Source of the DNA: Neurospora intermedia
Taxonomy: Eukaryota > Ascomycota > Sordariomycetes > Sordariales > Sordariaceae
Direction of reading: 5' to 3'
Length of the DNA stretch: 64,000 nt
Assembly: GCA_037102815.1 (NCBI GenBank)
Contig: BTPP01000008.1
Coordinates: forward strand, 868,001-932,000
In this document: positions 12,411-23,145 of the stretch, one piece after another
Layout of the letters: every line of letters begins with the position of its first letter
How positions within the stretch are numbered: position 1 is the stretch's first letter
Translations under genes and position numbers: made by a program
The notes under the pieces: model-generated
What the model saw: the letters and a program-made list of their open reading frames with translations, nothing else
What the model was told of the DNA's origin: nothing
Databases searched by the model: none

Positions 12411-13941
12411 TCAATATGCCCGCTGTGTGAGACCCACGCGGCGGCCACGTTTGCCAGAGCCCATCGATCGCATTGTGTCGTCCAAGGAACCACTGTCAGC
12501 AATTTGATCTGCCATGGAATTTATAAACTCCCCCTGGCCAGGCTGAAACCCGTCGGTACTCTTGAAAACCGCATTGAACAGATTCCCAACGGCCTCGGAG
12601 AGCACAGTAATGGCCTGGACATGATCTGCGTCTTCACGTGACTCAAGCTCCAGCACACCCTTGTGTTCGTCAATTCGGCCCTTGACTCGCCCATCAACGA
12701 TCAAGAAACTTAGAATGTCCATCACTTCTGGTTCAGTTATACGCAGCCTCTCCGCAAGCCAGCCAATACGCATGCGGGTATATGGGGCAATCAGCTTAAC
12801 CACTCCTTTGGTGCGCATGTTACGCGTAACCTCGTCAATGTTCTCGGCGATAAACGGATCCGCTAGCAGGTCGGTGTTCTTCTGAAGTACATCCTCGTAT
12901 CTGTAAATATCATCGCGCTGGTATGCGTCCACAAGCTCCGTCATGGCGGAGATGCGGGGATCGTTCCTGTAGGGCTTCATCTCTTGGCTGTCAAAGGGGT
13001 TGATGTCCGACTTCATCAGCATAGTCGTCAAGAGCAGATACTTAAGGACCTGGATACGGCGAAGATCACCGGCTTCATCGTAGTTACGGAATGCCTCGAA
13101 AAAGTCGCTCTGGGCCTCCTTCCAGTTTTCCTCACTCATGTGCATCTTGCCACCACACTCGCGGATGACGCCCTGGATTTTAGGGTGGGGCACAGCAGAC
13201 CGCACCTTGAGGGCCTTCTGATAGAGGACCTTGAGCTGGTTGTTGTTGCGTGTTTCAGAATACATCTGAATTTCCAGGGCGTAGATTTCCAAGGAATAGG
13301 TGCCCTTGCTGGCGTCATCGGTTCCGTCGGGTTTGCGGCAGGCATTATGAAGCTCCCTCAGCTTGCGGGCAACTGCGTGGTAATCCTTGCGGTCGAGCAA
13401 CAGTCGGGCAAGCTTGATATTCGTCTTCAACCATAGACGCTCGTTGTTTGTGCTCTGGAAGCACTGTAGTGTAAGGGAGTAGAATTTCTCAATGCACTGC
13501 ACGGCTTTGGGATCGTCGTATCCTTTCTCGATGTAGTTGAGCATGTTGTCAATGGACTTTTCGGAGTAGTTTCTCGTTACGGCCGACTTGACATAGGTCA
13601 GGAGTTCTTCGTAGTGCTCGGTTGCCTATACATCTGTTTAGCTGCGGGCAAGTACGACGGTTGTCAACATTGGCATTACCGACCTCTTGGTATCGCTTGA
13701 GTTTGAATTCAAGCTTGATGGCCTGTTTCAGTGCTTTGAAGCCCCAATCTCCCTTTTCCTGCTCGAGCGGCGGTATGCTTAGGAACTCTTGGAGAGCTTC
13801 CTCGGGATCTGATGTTTTGGTCTGCTTGGCATTGTAATACTTGTTTTCGATATCGACATCGCCGGTATCCTCCTCCTCATCATCTTCGTACTCGAAGTCA
13901 TACTCCTGATCGGAGTCTTGCATGAAATCGTCGTCGGACAT
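12411..13941 (-). CDS. csn-2: COP9 signalosome subunit 2 (CSN2, PCI-domain protein)
   Basis: Core scaffold subunit of the COP9 signalosome, which removes Nedd8 from cullins and so controls SCF ubiquitin ligases. In Neurospora csn-2 is known to affect stability of the clock protein FRQ through the SCF-FWD-1 ligase. Two exons, 13941-13684 and 13625-12411, give 490 residues, close to the usual CSN2 length. The start MSDDDFMQDSDQEYDFEYED has the acidic N-terminus typical of CSN2. YVKSAVTRNYSEKSI and WLKTNIKLARLLLDRKDY are family blocks; the PCI domain covers roughly residues 290-440. The intron donor is read as GTCGGT, which is unusual; it is the only choice that joins RYQE to ATEHYEELLTY in frame. 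It is divergent from cwc25 with a 0.7 kb shared promoter. Confidence 0.95.
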
Positions 13942-14634
13942 GGTTGCTGACGTAAACGAGGACGTGAAGAATCCGGTGGTATGATAATGGGAGATCGAGG
14001 AGATTGAGGGATACTGGAGAAAGAATGCGTGCTTTTGCTTGAAAACCGAGGGCTGTTGTATGCGGTGACGAAGTAAACAAGACTGAACGTAAAGTGACAA
14101 ATGGTGGTCGGTGTTGAAATGGCACAGGTGCAGTCAGTGTGGACAGTGCAGTGGTCGCGCTGCCTCTGGTAAGGCTGAAGCTCGAGTGGGGATGAGCTTC
14201 GTCAAGCGGAGACGGCAGTGACTGTGGGGTGTCGCTTTATCTATTGGTCAACCAACAGCAAACGTCAAAAGTCCAACCCCTGGGGGTGTAGTTGCATAAC
14301 CTACCTAAGTAGCCTGCAGTGCGTGTGCCGCATGCCCAGCAGTGGCCGGGGCGTTCTCGCTGCCTTATAAAAATTGTCCCTGACTTGTACGTCAACTAGC
14401 AGCCAAGCAAGCGGTTTGCCACTCGACAAACCATTCCCTTTCCGTCTCCCAATCCTTCACAAGCCCGACCGGCATCGCAATTCTTAGTTTGCCGACAGGC
14501 CATTCACAGATCCGTTGCGTCTATCGATTTCCGATCAACCGCCCAATTTCCCCAAACCTACCACAACAACAACAACAACAACACCACCACCACCATTACT
14601 CGCCTGCTGCATCAGCAGCACCAATACCGCCAAG
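13942..14634. promoter_or_regulatory. Shared divergent promoter region of csn-2 and cwc25
   Basis: The 693 bases between two start codons facing apart must hold both promoters and leaders. The cwc25 leader carries CAA and CAC triplet repeats (about 14562-14595). A TATAA-like stretch (CTTATAAAAAT) lies near 14365-14375 upstream of cwc25. I identify no specific factor site. Confidence 0.55.
14562..14595. repeat. CAA/CAC triplet repeat in the cwc25 leader
   Basis: Tandem CAA units followed by CAC units just upstream of the cwc25 start codon, probably in its 5' UTR. Confidence 0.8.
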
Positions 14635-15975
14635 ATGGGTTCCGGTGACCTGAATATGAAAAAGAGCTGGCATCCCCAACGATCGGGGAACGTCGCCGCC
14701 ACCCAAAAGGCCGAAGCCGAAGCGATCGCCGAGCGTAAGAAACTGCAACAGCGGCTACAAGAAATCGAAGAAGAGCGGCGCAAAGAAGAAATTCAGAAAG
14801 CGCTCGAAGCCGCCGGCGGCAAGCGCAAGATCGACCGCGTCGAATGGATGTACAGCGGCCCGACCGACGGACAGGCTGGCGACTCTGCTGAAACCGAAGC
14901 CTACCTGCTCGGCAAGCGGCGAATCGACAAGCTCCTCCAGGACAACGATACCAAGAAGGCACTTTCGAAACAATCCCAGCAGGATCTTCTGTCGGCGGCC
15001 GGCCCGGCGCCGGCGGTGACTAATGCGCGCGACGTGGCGACCAAGATTCGCGAAGACCCCCTGCTTGCGATCAAGAGGCAGGAGCAACAGGCGTATGAGG
15101 CCATGATGAACGACCCCATCAAGCGCCGACAACTGCTGGCGTCTATGGGGATCGATGACTCGCAGATCGTCGCTAAGGGAGGCAAAGAGCAAAGACGACA
15201 CAAACACCGCTCTCATCACCATCGCTCGGATCGGCATAGGGATCGTGACGATGACCGCGACCGCGACAGCGCCAGAGACAGAGACAGAGATAGAGATAGA
15301 CACTCCCGCCGACGCAGGTCTGACTCTCGAGATCGATCCCGGAGCAGGAGCCCACGAAGGCGCAGCGATTCTGAGGAAGACCGAAGCAAGCAGCGCAGAC
15401 GAGACTCGCCCGACCGGACAAGGAGGCGAGACCGGGATCAAAGCAGAAGCCGGGGAAATAGAGATAGGGACGATGACAGGTCGCGGAGACATCGATTCCC
15501 CCAAGGCCGCTCTCGCTCCAGGTCAGGATCACCTGGCGGCCGCTCCTCACGAAGGAGGGAGTATTCCCGAGAGCGTGAAAGTGGCGGACCATCGTCGCGT
15601 AGGGACGACCGCAACAGTCGTGATCAAAACCGACCACGCAGGGATTATGCAAAGGAAGATGAGCAACCGAAATATGACGGTGGGCTTAATAAAGGTGGCA
15701 GGCGGCAGCAGCAGCCAGACGGGGACCACAAAAATGCGGAGGAAGAGCGCGCTAAGAAGCTGGCTGCCATGCAAGCGGCTGCCACCGATCTGGATAAAGC
15801 TCGCGAGGAGCGGCTCAAGGCCCTTGCGGAAGCAGAGCGGGCGGAGAGAGAGGCGGATGAGAAGGCGCGCCAGCAGAACAAGAAGTATCGTGGGGGTGAT
15901 GCTGGGTTCATGAGCGGCCTGCACAGTAGGGCGGCGGACATGAAGATTGCAGACCGCATGAATGGCAGAGTCTGA
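14635..15975 (+). CDS. cwc25: Pre-mRNA-splicing factor CWC25
   Basis: Spliceosome component that acts at the first catalytic step of pre-mRNA splicing together with the Prp19/NTC machinery. The single exon encodes 446 residues. The N-terminus GDLNMKKSWHP is the signature of the CIR_N/Cwc25 domain (about residues 1-60), followed by a charged coiled coil and the conserved RVEWMYSGP block. DPLLAIKRQEQQAYEAMM near residue 140 is also family-typical. Residues about 190-360 are an RS/RD/RE-rich low-complexity region, followed by an Ala/Glu/Lys coiled coil and a conserved tail RGGDAGFMSGLHSR. The start is the first ATG of the frame. It converges on the carboxylase gene, with 275 bases between stop codons. 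Confidence 0.92.
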   Translation: MGSGDLNMKKSWHPQRSGNVAATQKAEAEAIAERKKLQQRLQEIEEERRKEEIQKALEAAGGKRKIDRVEWMYSGPTDGQAGDSAETEAYLLGKRRIDKLLQDNDTKKALSKQSQQDLLSAAGPAPAVTNARDVATKIREDPLLAIKRQEQQAYEAMMNDPIKRRQLLASMGIDDSQIVAKGGKEQRRHKHRSHHHRSDRHRDRDDDRDRDSARDRDRDRDRHSRRRRSDSRDRSRSRSPRRRSDSEEDRSKQRRRDSPDRTRRRDRDQSRSRGNRDRDDDRSRRHRFPQGRSRSRSGSPGGRSSRRREYSRERESGGPSSRRDDRNSRDQNRPRRDYAKEDEQPKYDGGLNKGGRRQQQPDGDHKNAEEERAKKLAAMQAAATDLDKAREERLKALAEAERAEREADEKARQQNKKYRGGDAGFMSGLHSRAADMKIADRMNGRV

Positions 15976-16250
15976 TTGTGAGGGAATGTTTTTGTTCTGG
16001 TTTATACTTGATGATTAGATACCCGGTTAGAATGGATACATAAGCGTCGGATGGTTAGACAATGACACTGGTATTGCAAATGCGATAATAATGCGCAGGC
16101 GAACATTGATAACAATGCATATTGTAAAGTTTTCAAAAGTATGCCATAACTCCTGTATCATGCCATGATGTCCAAGAATAAGCCTTGGTAGACCTAACAA
16201 CACGACTTCCCCAGTAAATCATTCGTTCGTAACTCTCCAACCCAAAGCAT

Positions 16251-18604
16251 TTAAGCGCTCTCCTCGGTCTCTTCGAACATGACCAACACCGTTCCAGCCT
16301 TGCAGATACCCTGCAGAAGTAGGTTAGCGACTTATTTTGTACCATTCGGAGACGGCTGTACTTACTCCTTCCTTGTGTGCCAGCTTCTTGATTACGCCGC
16401 TCTGTGGCGACCGAATAACCGTCTCCATCTTCATCGACTCAATACTGTACAACCCAAGGAGTTAGTAACCTATCCAAGCCAGGAAGGGGTATCGAAATCT
16501 CAAGTACTTACACAACCAACGGGGCACCCTTCTCCACCGACTGACCCTCTTCAACTTCATTCCTCAAAATCTTGCAAGGCATCGGCGCCACCACGCTAGC
16601 CGCAACTTCCTTCAAGCCCAGCGCCTTATCAAACCACGCTGGGCTGACGAGTCTGAGCTGAGTCTTGTGACCAAGCTGGAAGACCGTCAACTTCTCGTTA
16701 TCCGCAGGGTCCTGGACCAATGTTGTATCGACCCTCGCAAGAGGGAAGTACGTAGTCAGCTTGGTCTTCTTTGCTGATGAGGTCGGGGCCGTTGTAGAAG
16801 TTGACTCGGACACAATATTCTCAAACACTTGCGGCTTGTCATCGCCCTCCTTGCGGACGGACACGTTGAACAGCTTGTTGTTCAGCTGCGCAACTTCAAC
16901 CTCGACGATCTTGCCTTCCTCGGCACTGGCATCGTCTTGGACACGGAACGCGAACTTGCGCGAGTTCTGGGTAAAGGCTTCGCCGAAGCCCAGGGCCTGA
17001 CCATGTGCAGCAGGGGCATTTTGTGTCTGGGTACCCAGGAGACCAAGGGCTGCTTGGGCGAACACATCGTTGGAGGTAGGCTTGGCTTCAAACAGGTCTG
17101 TCTTCCACTTGTCGATGAAGCCGGTCTCGACATCACCTTCGATGAAGGCTTGGCTGTTACAGAGTCTCTTGAGGAACTCAATGTTTGTGCTCAGCCCGAC
17201 CACTTCGTATTCGCGCAAGGCCAGTTCGAGCTTGCGGATGGCCGTCTCTCTGTCCTTGCCCCGGACGATAAGCTTGGCGATCATCCCGTCGTAGGCCTCA
17301 GAAACGGTGTCACCTTCCACGAAGCCGGCGTCAATGCGGACGTCTTCGTTTGTTTGAGGTTTTGAGAGATGTACCAGGGTGCCTGAGTCAGGGAAGAAAC
17401 CCTTCTCCGGGTTCTCAGCGTATATCCTGGCCTCGATGGCGGCACCTCTTTCCAGAATCCTGGCTTCGATTTCGTCCTGGGTCAAGGGAAGCTTCTCGCC
17501 GGCAGCAACCCTGAACTGCCACTCGACAAGGTCGGTACCCGTGACCATCTCACTGACGGGATGCTCTACCTGGAGGCGAGTGTTCATTTCCATAAAGTAG
17601 AACTCGTTGGTGTCCTTGTCCAAGATGAACTCGACGGTGCCGGCGCCCACGTAGTCCACAGCAAGGGCAGCCTTCCTTGCCTTGTCCCACAGATCTTTCC
17701 TTGTTACATCGTCCAACAGGGGTGCAGGGCTCTCCTCGAGAATCTTTTGATGTCTTCTTTGGACACTGCAATCGCGCTCGCCAAGGGCCACGCAGTTACC
17801 ATGGCGATCAGCGAAGATCTGGACCTCGACGTGCCTGGGCCGCACAATGTACTTTTCCACGAGCATCACCTCACCACCTTCACCAAAGCTAGCGCGTGCC
17901 TCAGCCCTTGCGCTCTTCAGCTGGGCCTCGAACTCGTCCGCGGTGCGCACAATACGCATACCCTTACCGCCACCTCCCTTGACGCTCTTGAGCAGGACGG
18001 GGTATTTGATGTCAGCGGCCTTGGCCTTGAGCTGCTCAACAGACTGCTCGGAGCCATGGTAGCCGGGGACGCATGGCACGCCGGAGGCGTTCATGATCTC
18101 CTTGCTGCGGGCCTTGTCGCCCATGTCGGTCATGGCCTTGGCGGGAGGACCGACAAAGACAATACCGGCCTCTTCGCAGGCCTTGGCAAAGGCAGGGTTT
18201 TCGCTCAGGAAACCGTAACCCGGGTGGAGAGCCTGGATGCCATGTTGTTTTGCGAGCTCAACAATCCGTGGCCCATCGAGGTAGGCCGATGGAGCGCCGA
18301 GGGAGAGGGCATAGGGGGTGCACTTGGCATGTTGGGAAGCGGCATCGATGTCGGTGTAGAGGGTCGTGGTGCGGATGCCCATAGAGGCCGCCGTTCGAGC
18401 AACGCGGAGAGCGATCTCACCACGGTTCGCAATGAGAACGGATGAAATGGGAGTTACCGACGTGTTGGTGCTGCCATTGATCGTGACTGTCGACGAGGTA
18501 GGGGTGGTTGTCGAGAGGAAGCGGGCTCCTGAGCCAGGTACAGAGGTGGGAACGGCGCGCAAAGAGGCCGGGAGACGGCGTGAAGCCCGTTTGATGGATC
18601 GCAT
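16251..18604 (-). CDS. Methylcrotonoyl-CoA carboxylase, biotin-carrying alpha subunit (mitochondrial)
   Basis: Carboxylates the enzyme-bound biotin used to convert 3-methylcrotonyl-CoA to 3-methylglutaconyl-CoA in leucine breakdown. Three exons, 18604-16512, 16444-16366 and 16310-16251, give 743 residues. Residues 1 to about 50 are Arg/Ser/Ala-rich and lack acids, a typical mitochondrial presequence (MRSIKRASRRLPASLRAVP). The biotin carboxylase domain begins at SSVLIANRGEIALRV; the ATP-grasp glycine loop KGGGGKGMRIV is near residue 210; EMNTRLQVEHPVSEMVTG follows. The biotin carrier domain ends the protein, with the attachment Lys in ESMKMET at about residue 703, just after the first intron. 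Length and a single carrier domain distinguish it from acetyl-CoA and pyruvate carboxylases. The propionyl-CoA carboxylase alpha subunit is the main alternative, but it is not expected in this group. The beta subunit is not in the window. Confidence 0.92.
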
Positions 18605-19756
18605 GGTGATTTTGGAAATAGTAAGTAAGAAGAGATGGTTCAAGGAAACTTGCGATTGCTCTCTCAAAGAGCTCCGAAAAGAACAAATAAACTAAAAGAG
18701 TGAAGATGGAGGAGAAGAGCACACTGCACGGAACTGAAACAGAAACAATAACTGACAATGAGCCGAACAGAGAAATCCCAACCCGCCTCTGTCTGCTAGA
18801 CCGTCACTGTCCTACCCTTTTCGAGATCCATCTTCCCGAGGTTGCTTGAGACTGCCGTGTGAGGAGGCCCGACACTAGCCGTCGGTTGATCCCCTGCCAC
18901 TTACAAGATCGGATTCGTCTTAGCCGTCAACCTCGTGACCAAAACCTCTGTTGTTGATGATTGCGGTTAGTGGATCTTGATGTACCATAATCCTCTTAAT
19001 TACCACGGTTCCGGTACGTTACTTCGGCCATGGGAACCAGAAGCCGCAGAGGCCATCCCTTCTCAATCGTAACATGAAGTCGTGATGTCCTCGACCTTTC
19101 CCCAGAAAGAGGGTGAAAAGTGAAAGTTCGGGAGAACGTCATTTCAGACCGGGGTTGTGGGGTTCTGGTTGTTCTCCTCTTCCCCGCAATTTGAAGGCCC
19201 CATTCTTAGTGTACTTGGTAAGGTACCTGAAGCTCCAACGCCAGGGATGTATTATCGCTCCCTTATCACCCAGGCTACAGGACCCACGCTGCTAACCTCA
19301 AGGTACCTATCGTTCAGGCAGGCATTCCTAGCACCAAGTTTACGTAAAGCGTCACCACCGGTTAGTGACAACAATCATCACTAGAAACGAATATCGAGAG
19401 AATGCTAGACACCCAGTGAACAATGATTCATCACATCAAAAACTGTGGAAGCAACCCGCTCTCGCCGTCTGGATCTTATAAGCTTCATACCTAGAGGTAG
19501 TTAAGCGTTTCGCGCAAGCCAGCTTCACGTCTTATTGACATTGACCCACCCGAAACGGACGGATCCTCTGCTCCACCAGCGCGGGAGAAACCCATCATTC
19601 CACTCGGCGGACCGCCACCCCACAAACAACAACCACCACCTTGATGGCATAGACTCATCATAAAACACAATCTACACAACACACCGACGACCAAACACCA
19701 TTATCATACCCACATCGCAACAACACAAAGGAAGGAAGCTCACGCCAGCAGACGCA
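18605..19756. promoter_or_regulatory. Divergent promoter region, carboxylase and flavin-binding protein genes
   Basis: This 1.15 kb lies between two start codons facing apart. It contains two copies of the palindrome AGGTACCT (19221-19228 and 19301-19308) and TACCTAGAGGTAG at 19488-19500. No gene is visible. Confidence 0.5.
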
Positions 19757-20637
19757 ATGAACCAGCAAATACCTCTCAACTACGAGGCCTCGGCCGGCAA
19801 CACCCACATGCGCATCACCAGCGAGCTCCCGCCCGAAGTCGTCCAATGTCTTGAGAACGCGCGCTTCCTCCACCTAGCCACTTGCGTCGACAACATGCCT
19901 CACGTCTCACTCATGAACTACACCTACCTCCCCTCTTCGCCCTATTCCGACTCCCCCGTCATTGTCATGACCACCAACCCCGCCAGCAAGAAGATGAACA
20001 ACCTGGTCGCGAACCCGAACGTTTCTCTGCTAGTTCACGATTGTAAGCCCTCCAACCATCCATCCCATCTTCCCGTTTTCTTCCCGTCTCCCCCTCTATC
20101 CAAGCAAAAGCCATAACTAACACTTTTCGATCAGGGGTCTCCCACCGCCCCTCCACCTCCCACCAGCGTCGTCCCTCCAGCGGTTCTCCCGGTCCCTCGG
20201 AACACCGCTCCTCTTCTCTCGCGGCCCTTCTCTTCAACCTCAACACCAGCGCCGTCTCCTCCATCAGCGCAACCATCAACGGATCCGCCCGGCTCGTCGA
20301 CCGCGACTCCGAGGAGGAGCGCTTCTATCGGGAGAAGCATCTGGAGAACAACACGTTTGACAGCGACCCGCAGCCGTCGTCGATTTTGAACAGCATTCGA
20401 AGGGGCAGCACCGTGGGCCAGCCGTCATCGATGTCGCAAGGTGGGCAAGGTGCGGGGGAAGAGGGAGATTATGGTAGGGAGAGATACGTGGCAGATGAGG
20501 AAGTGAGAGTGGTGGTGGTGGGGATCCGGGATGTCCGGATTGCGGATTGGAAGGGGACGGTACAGGATTGGGTTATTGCGCCGCCGGGGGGAAGGAGTGA
20601 GGGGACGAATGAGACTTTGGTGAATGGTATTCGGTAG
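19757..20637 (+). CDS. Pyridoxamine 5'-phosphate oxidase-like FMN-binding split-barrel protein
   Basis: Two exons, 19757-20042 and 20135-20637, give 262 residues; the intron joins LLVHD to WVSHRPS in frame. The N-terminal region (LENARFLHLATCVDNMPHVSLMNYTY, residues about 36-61) and MTTNPASKKMNNLVANPNVSLLVHD fit the flavin-binding split-barrel fold. The architecture resembles fungal proteins of the yeast YPR172W/YLR456W type, whose substrate is unknown. A Ser/Pro/Arg-rich insert (about residues 98-125) follows, and a C-terminal half with VVVVGIRDVRIADWKGTVQDW completes the barrel. It is probably not the vitamin B6 biosynthetic enzyme itself, which has a different C-terminal signature. The start is the first ATG and the leader is A/C-rich. 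Confidence 0.8.
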
Positions 20638-21252
20638 ATTGAGGTGGTTTGATATGGGGACAGACCGGAAGGAACAGGGATCATTTAGTCTTGAAGTTAG
20701 GAAAGTATTGTGGTATGGTGCAACACTCAATTGTGCCTTGTAACCCATTGCTTCGAGAACTCTATTTCGGGACTCAAATATTAGAACGTATGGCTGAGAA
20801 TATACATCCAGCCAGAAGTTTTAGACACTGAAACAATGAAAAGCTCTCATTCTCAGGAGTCATAAGTTGTACATCCTAGCACCCGTTGTCCGCTTCGTTA
20901 ATCATACATCCTTATTCATTCTTCCATATCTGTCTAACGGCCAATAAGCTTTTTTTTCGGCTTTCCCCATCGACACTTGGAGTGCCGTCTTCATATTATT
21001 CCTTTGCTGCCCATTCTCATACGAGCATAGGTCCTTCTTTCAGGTGGCCAAGAAAGCCAGGGAAGAGGCCCATCTCATATTCTCAACCCGAAAACCGTTA
21101 CCTAATCCGAACGCCGACTGGTGCAGAGAATAAACAATGTTACAATTTGCGCAAGATATCACACCAGGCAACGCGTCAACCCTAAAACGCGTTCCTCAAG
21201 AAAGACTTATGATGACGTGACGACGTAAATACTTAAGTGGAGTGGCGGTCAT
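20638..21252. other. Convergent 3' region, no gene seen
   Basis: Lies between the stop codons of the flavin-binding protein gene and the transporter gene. It should carry both 3' UTRs; I see no motif worth calling. Confidence 0.55.
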
Positions 21253-23145
21253 TTAAGCCGCCCACTCAACAACCTCAAGAGCGCACATGACCAACATGAG
21301 GGTAGAAGGAAGGATCCTAGTGATAAAATATCAGTAACGGAACGTTATTTAGGCATCATCAACGAGAGTTCCATGAAAACCTACCAGATGACGTAGCTTT
21401 GGAACAAGATCTTGCCCATGACTACCTCGTACACGTTGTTGATCTGGCAAATCTGAGCCAGCTGCAGCGCGCTAGGCGCACCGGTAAGGAGGAAGCAGAC
21501 GATGACAAAGATCGGGTCGTCCAGAATGCTGACAGGCACATACTTGGCGAAGAGCGCGAGAATGGGCGCCATGATTAGAGTCGGGAGGAGCATACGGCTA
21601 ATCAGGGAAGCAACCAGCAGCTTGGTGCCAATCTCCTTCTCCTCGGCGTCCACCTCATCACGCTTCTGCGTATTGCGCGCCAAGTTAGCTCCCAATACAA
21701 CCAAGATCAAGGGGACAGCGACGCCAGCGGAGGAGTTGATGGCGCTGGTGATACTGGTCTTGACAAAAGTGTCGTCCTTGAAGAAGAGTTCCTGGAGATC
21801 GGGGATTGAGGCCACAATGACGGCAAAGAGCATAGCCCAGAGAGGTGGGTTCATGAACTCCCAGAGACCGGCACCGAAGCGGCCCATGCCACGGTAGATC
21901 TTGGTAAGCACAGTCTGCAGGGGAGTCGGAAGAGCAGAGAATACAGTATGAGCAACACCAGTGACGGAAGCCCACACTGATACAGCAGCCTTCTTGGCCG
22001 ATGCCTTGACGCGCGCTGGGAAGCCTTTGGGAACTTCACGTTCATTCGCGTGACTGATGCGTGGAAACGACATTATTCCGTTGGGCCTCTCATTGCGGTC
22101 GGATACAGCGCTGTTGTCGTTGTTGGCCTTCCGAATAGTATCCGAATCGTCATCGCCAGAATCACTAGGAGAGGTCCTTGACGACCCAATAACGGGAGTT
22201 CGGCCTGCAGGCTCGTAGACTTCGGAATTGTCGGACTGCGTTGTTGGGCTTCTATAACCGTGCGCGTAGCTTTCTTCGCCAATCTCGTGGGTGCTATCCA
22301 GCCCTTGAATAAGCTGCGCCGCTTCTTCGTCCTCATCCGGTTCGTCGCGGTACCGACCCTCCTCGATCGTTTCGTTGTTGTATTCATCGTACTTGGACTT
22401 GGGCGCAAGAAGAACGTGGAATCCCCAGCTCCAGCGGACAAGCTGGCCAAGTTGCTGGAAGACCATCAGATACAGAATACCACGTGCGGCAACCTCATCA
22501 TCGTTATCACCCGGGATCCGGTCCCAATGCAATCCCTTCAAGGTTTGCGACAGCGAAATAACCAGGGAGATGGGCAACGAGTTGGAGTTGCCAAATACGC
22601 CCATGGCGGTGACGAAGTTGGAAGCGCGCTTGTTGAATCCGAAGCATTTTGCAACTCCCACCGAGACCATGTACGAGACGAACGTCTGGATCACGAATAT
22701 AATAGGAATGACGCCCAGTTCAATCAGCTTATCCGCGTTAAGTTGAGATGCAAGCTTGGTGAAGACTGTGCCACCAACGTTAGCCAATGGCTCCCAAGAT
22801 ACTGTTTGGCGGGCGAAGAAACTACTACGTTGTATTGCGTGTGAACTCACTAAGACATGGCGTAAATAGCATTACGTTAAGGTTTGCCAAGAACTTTTGC
22901 TTCTCAGCGTCGAAGTGGCCAAGCCTGGCAATAATGTATCCCGGCAAACTGACGCATACTACCTCGAGGACGGCCCCGAAGACGAGGAGCACGATATGGG
23001 GAAGGGACGGATGAGAGTCATGTTCGCCGGGCGCGAAGACGGTAAAGGGTGCGGTACTTGATATCGAAAAGTCGTTGAGCGAATCGCCAGCGGTGGTCAC
23101 GGCCGTCCGCAATGACGTCGGCGATCGGATGTTGAGGAGACCCAT
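21253..23145 (-). CDS. Auxin-efflux-carrier-family (ECM3/PIN-like) membrane transporter
   Basis: Predicted polytopic membrane transporter of the family that includes yeast ECM3 and plant PIN proteins; substrate unknown in fungi. Three exons, 23145-22851, 22765-21385 and 21316-21253, give 579 residues. The small last exon is supported by the conserved ending WILPSTLMLVMCALEVVEWAA, which a simple open frame would miss. The N-terminal membrane half includes HIVLLVFGAVLEVVCVSLPGY, FTPCLIFTKLASQL and GNSNSLPISLV; the C-terminal half includes MLFAVIVASIPDLQ, AVPLILVVLGANLA and VIVCFLLTGAPSALQLAQ. Between them is a hydrophilic, Asp/Glu/Ser-rich cytosolic loop of roughly 150 residues. It converges on the upstream flavin-binding protein gene. 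A protective role in the ER or plasma membrane has been suggested for relatives, but nothing here tests that. Confidence 0.88.

Noticed and set aside
15155-15913. 252-residue frame inside cwc25
   Set aside because: A shadow of the repetitive RS/RD-coding region in another phase.
17561-18445. 294-residue plus-strand frame opposite the carboxylase gene
   Set aside because: Antisense shadow of a GC-rich conserved coding exon; no domain.
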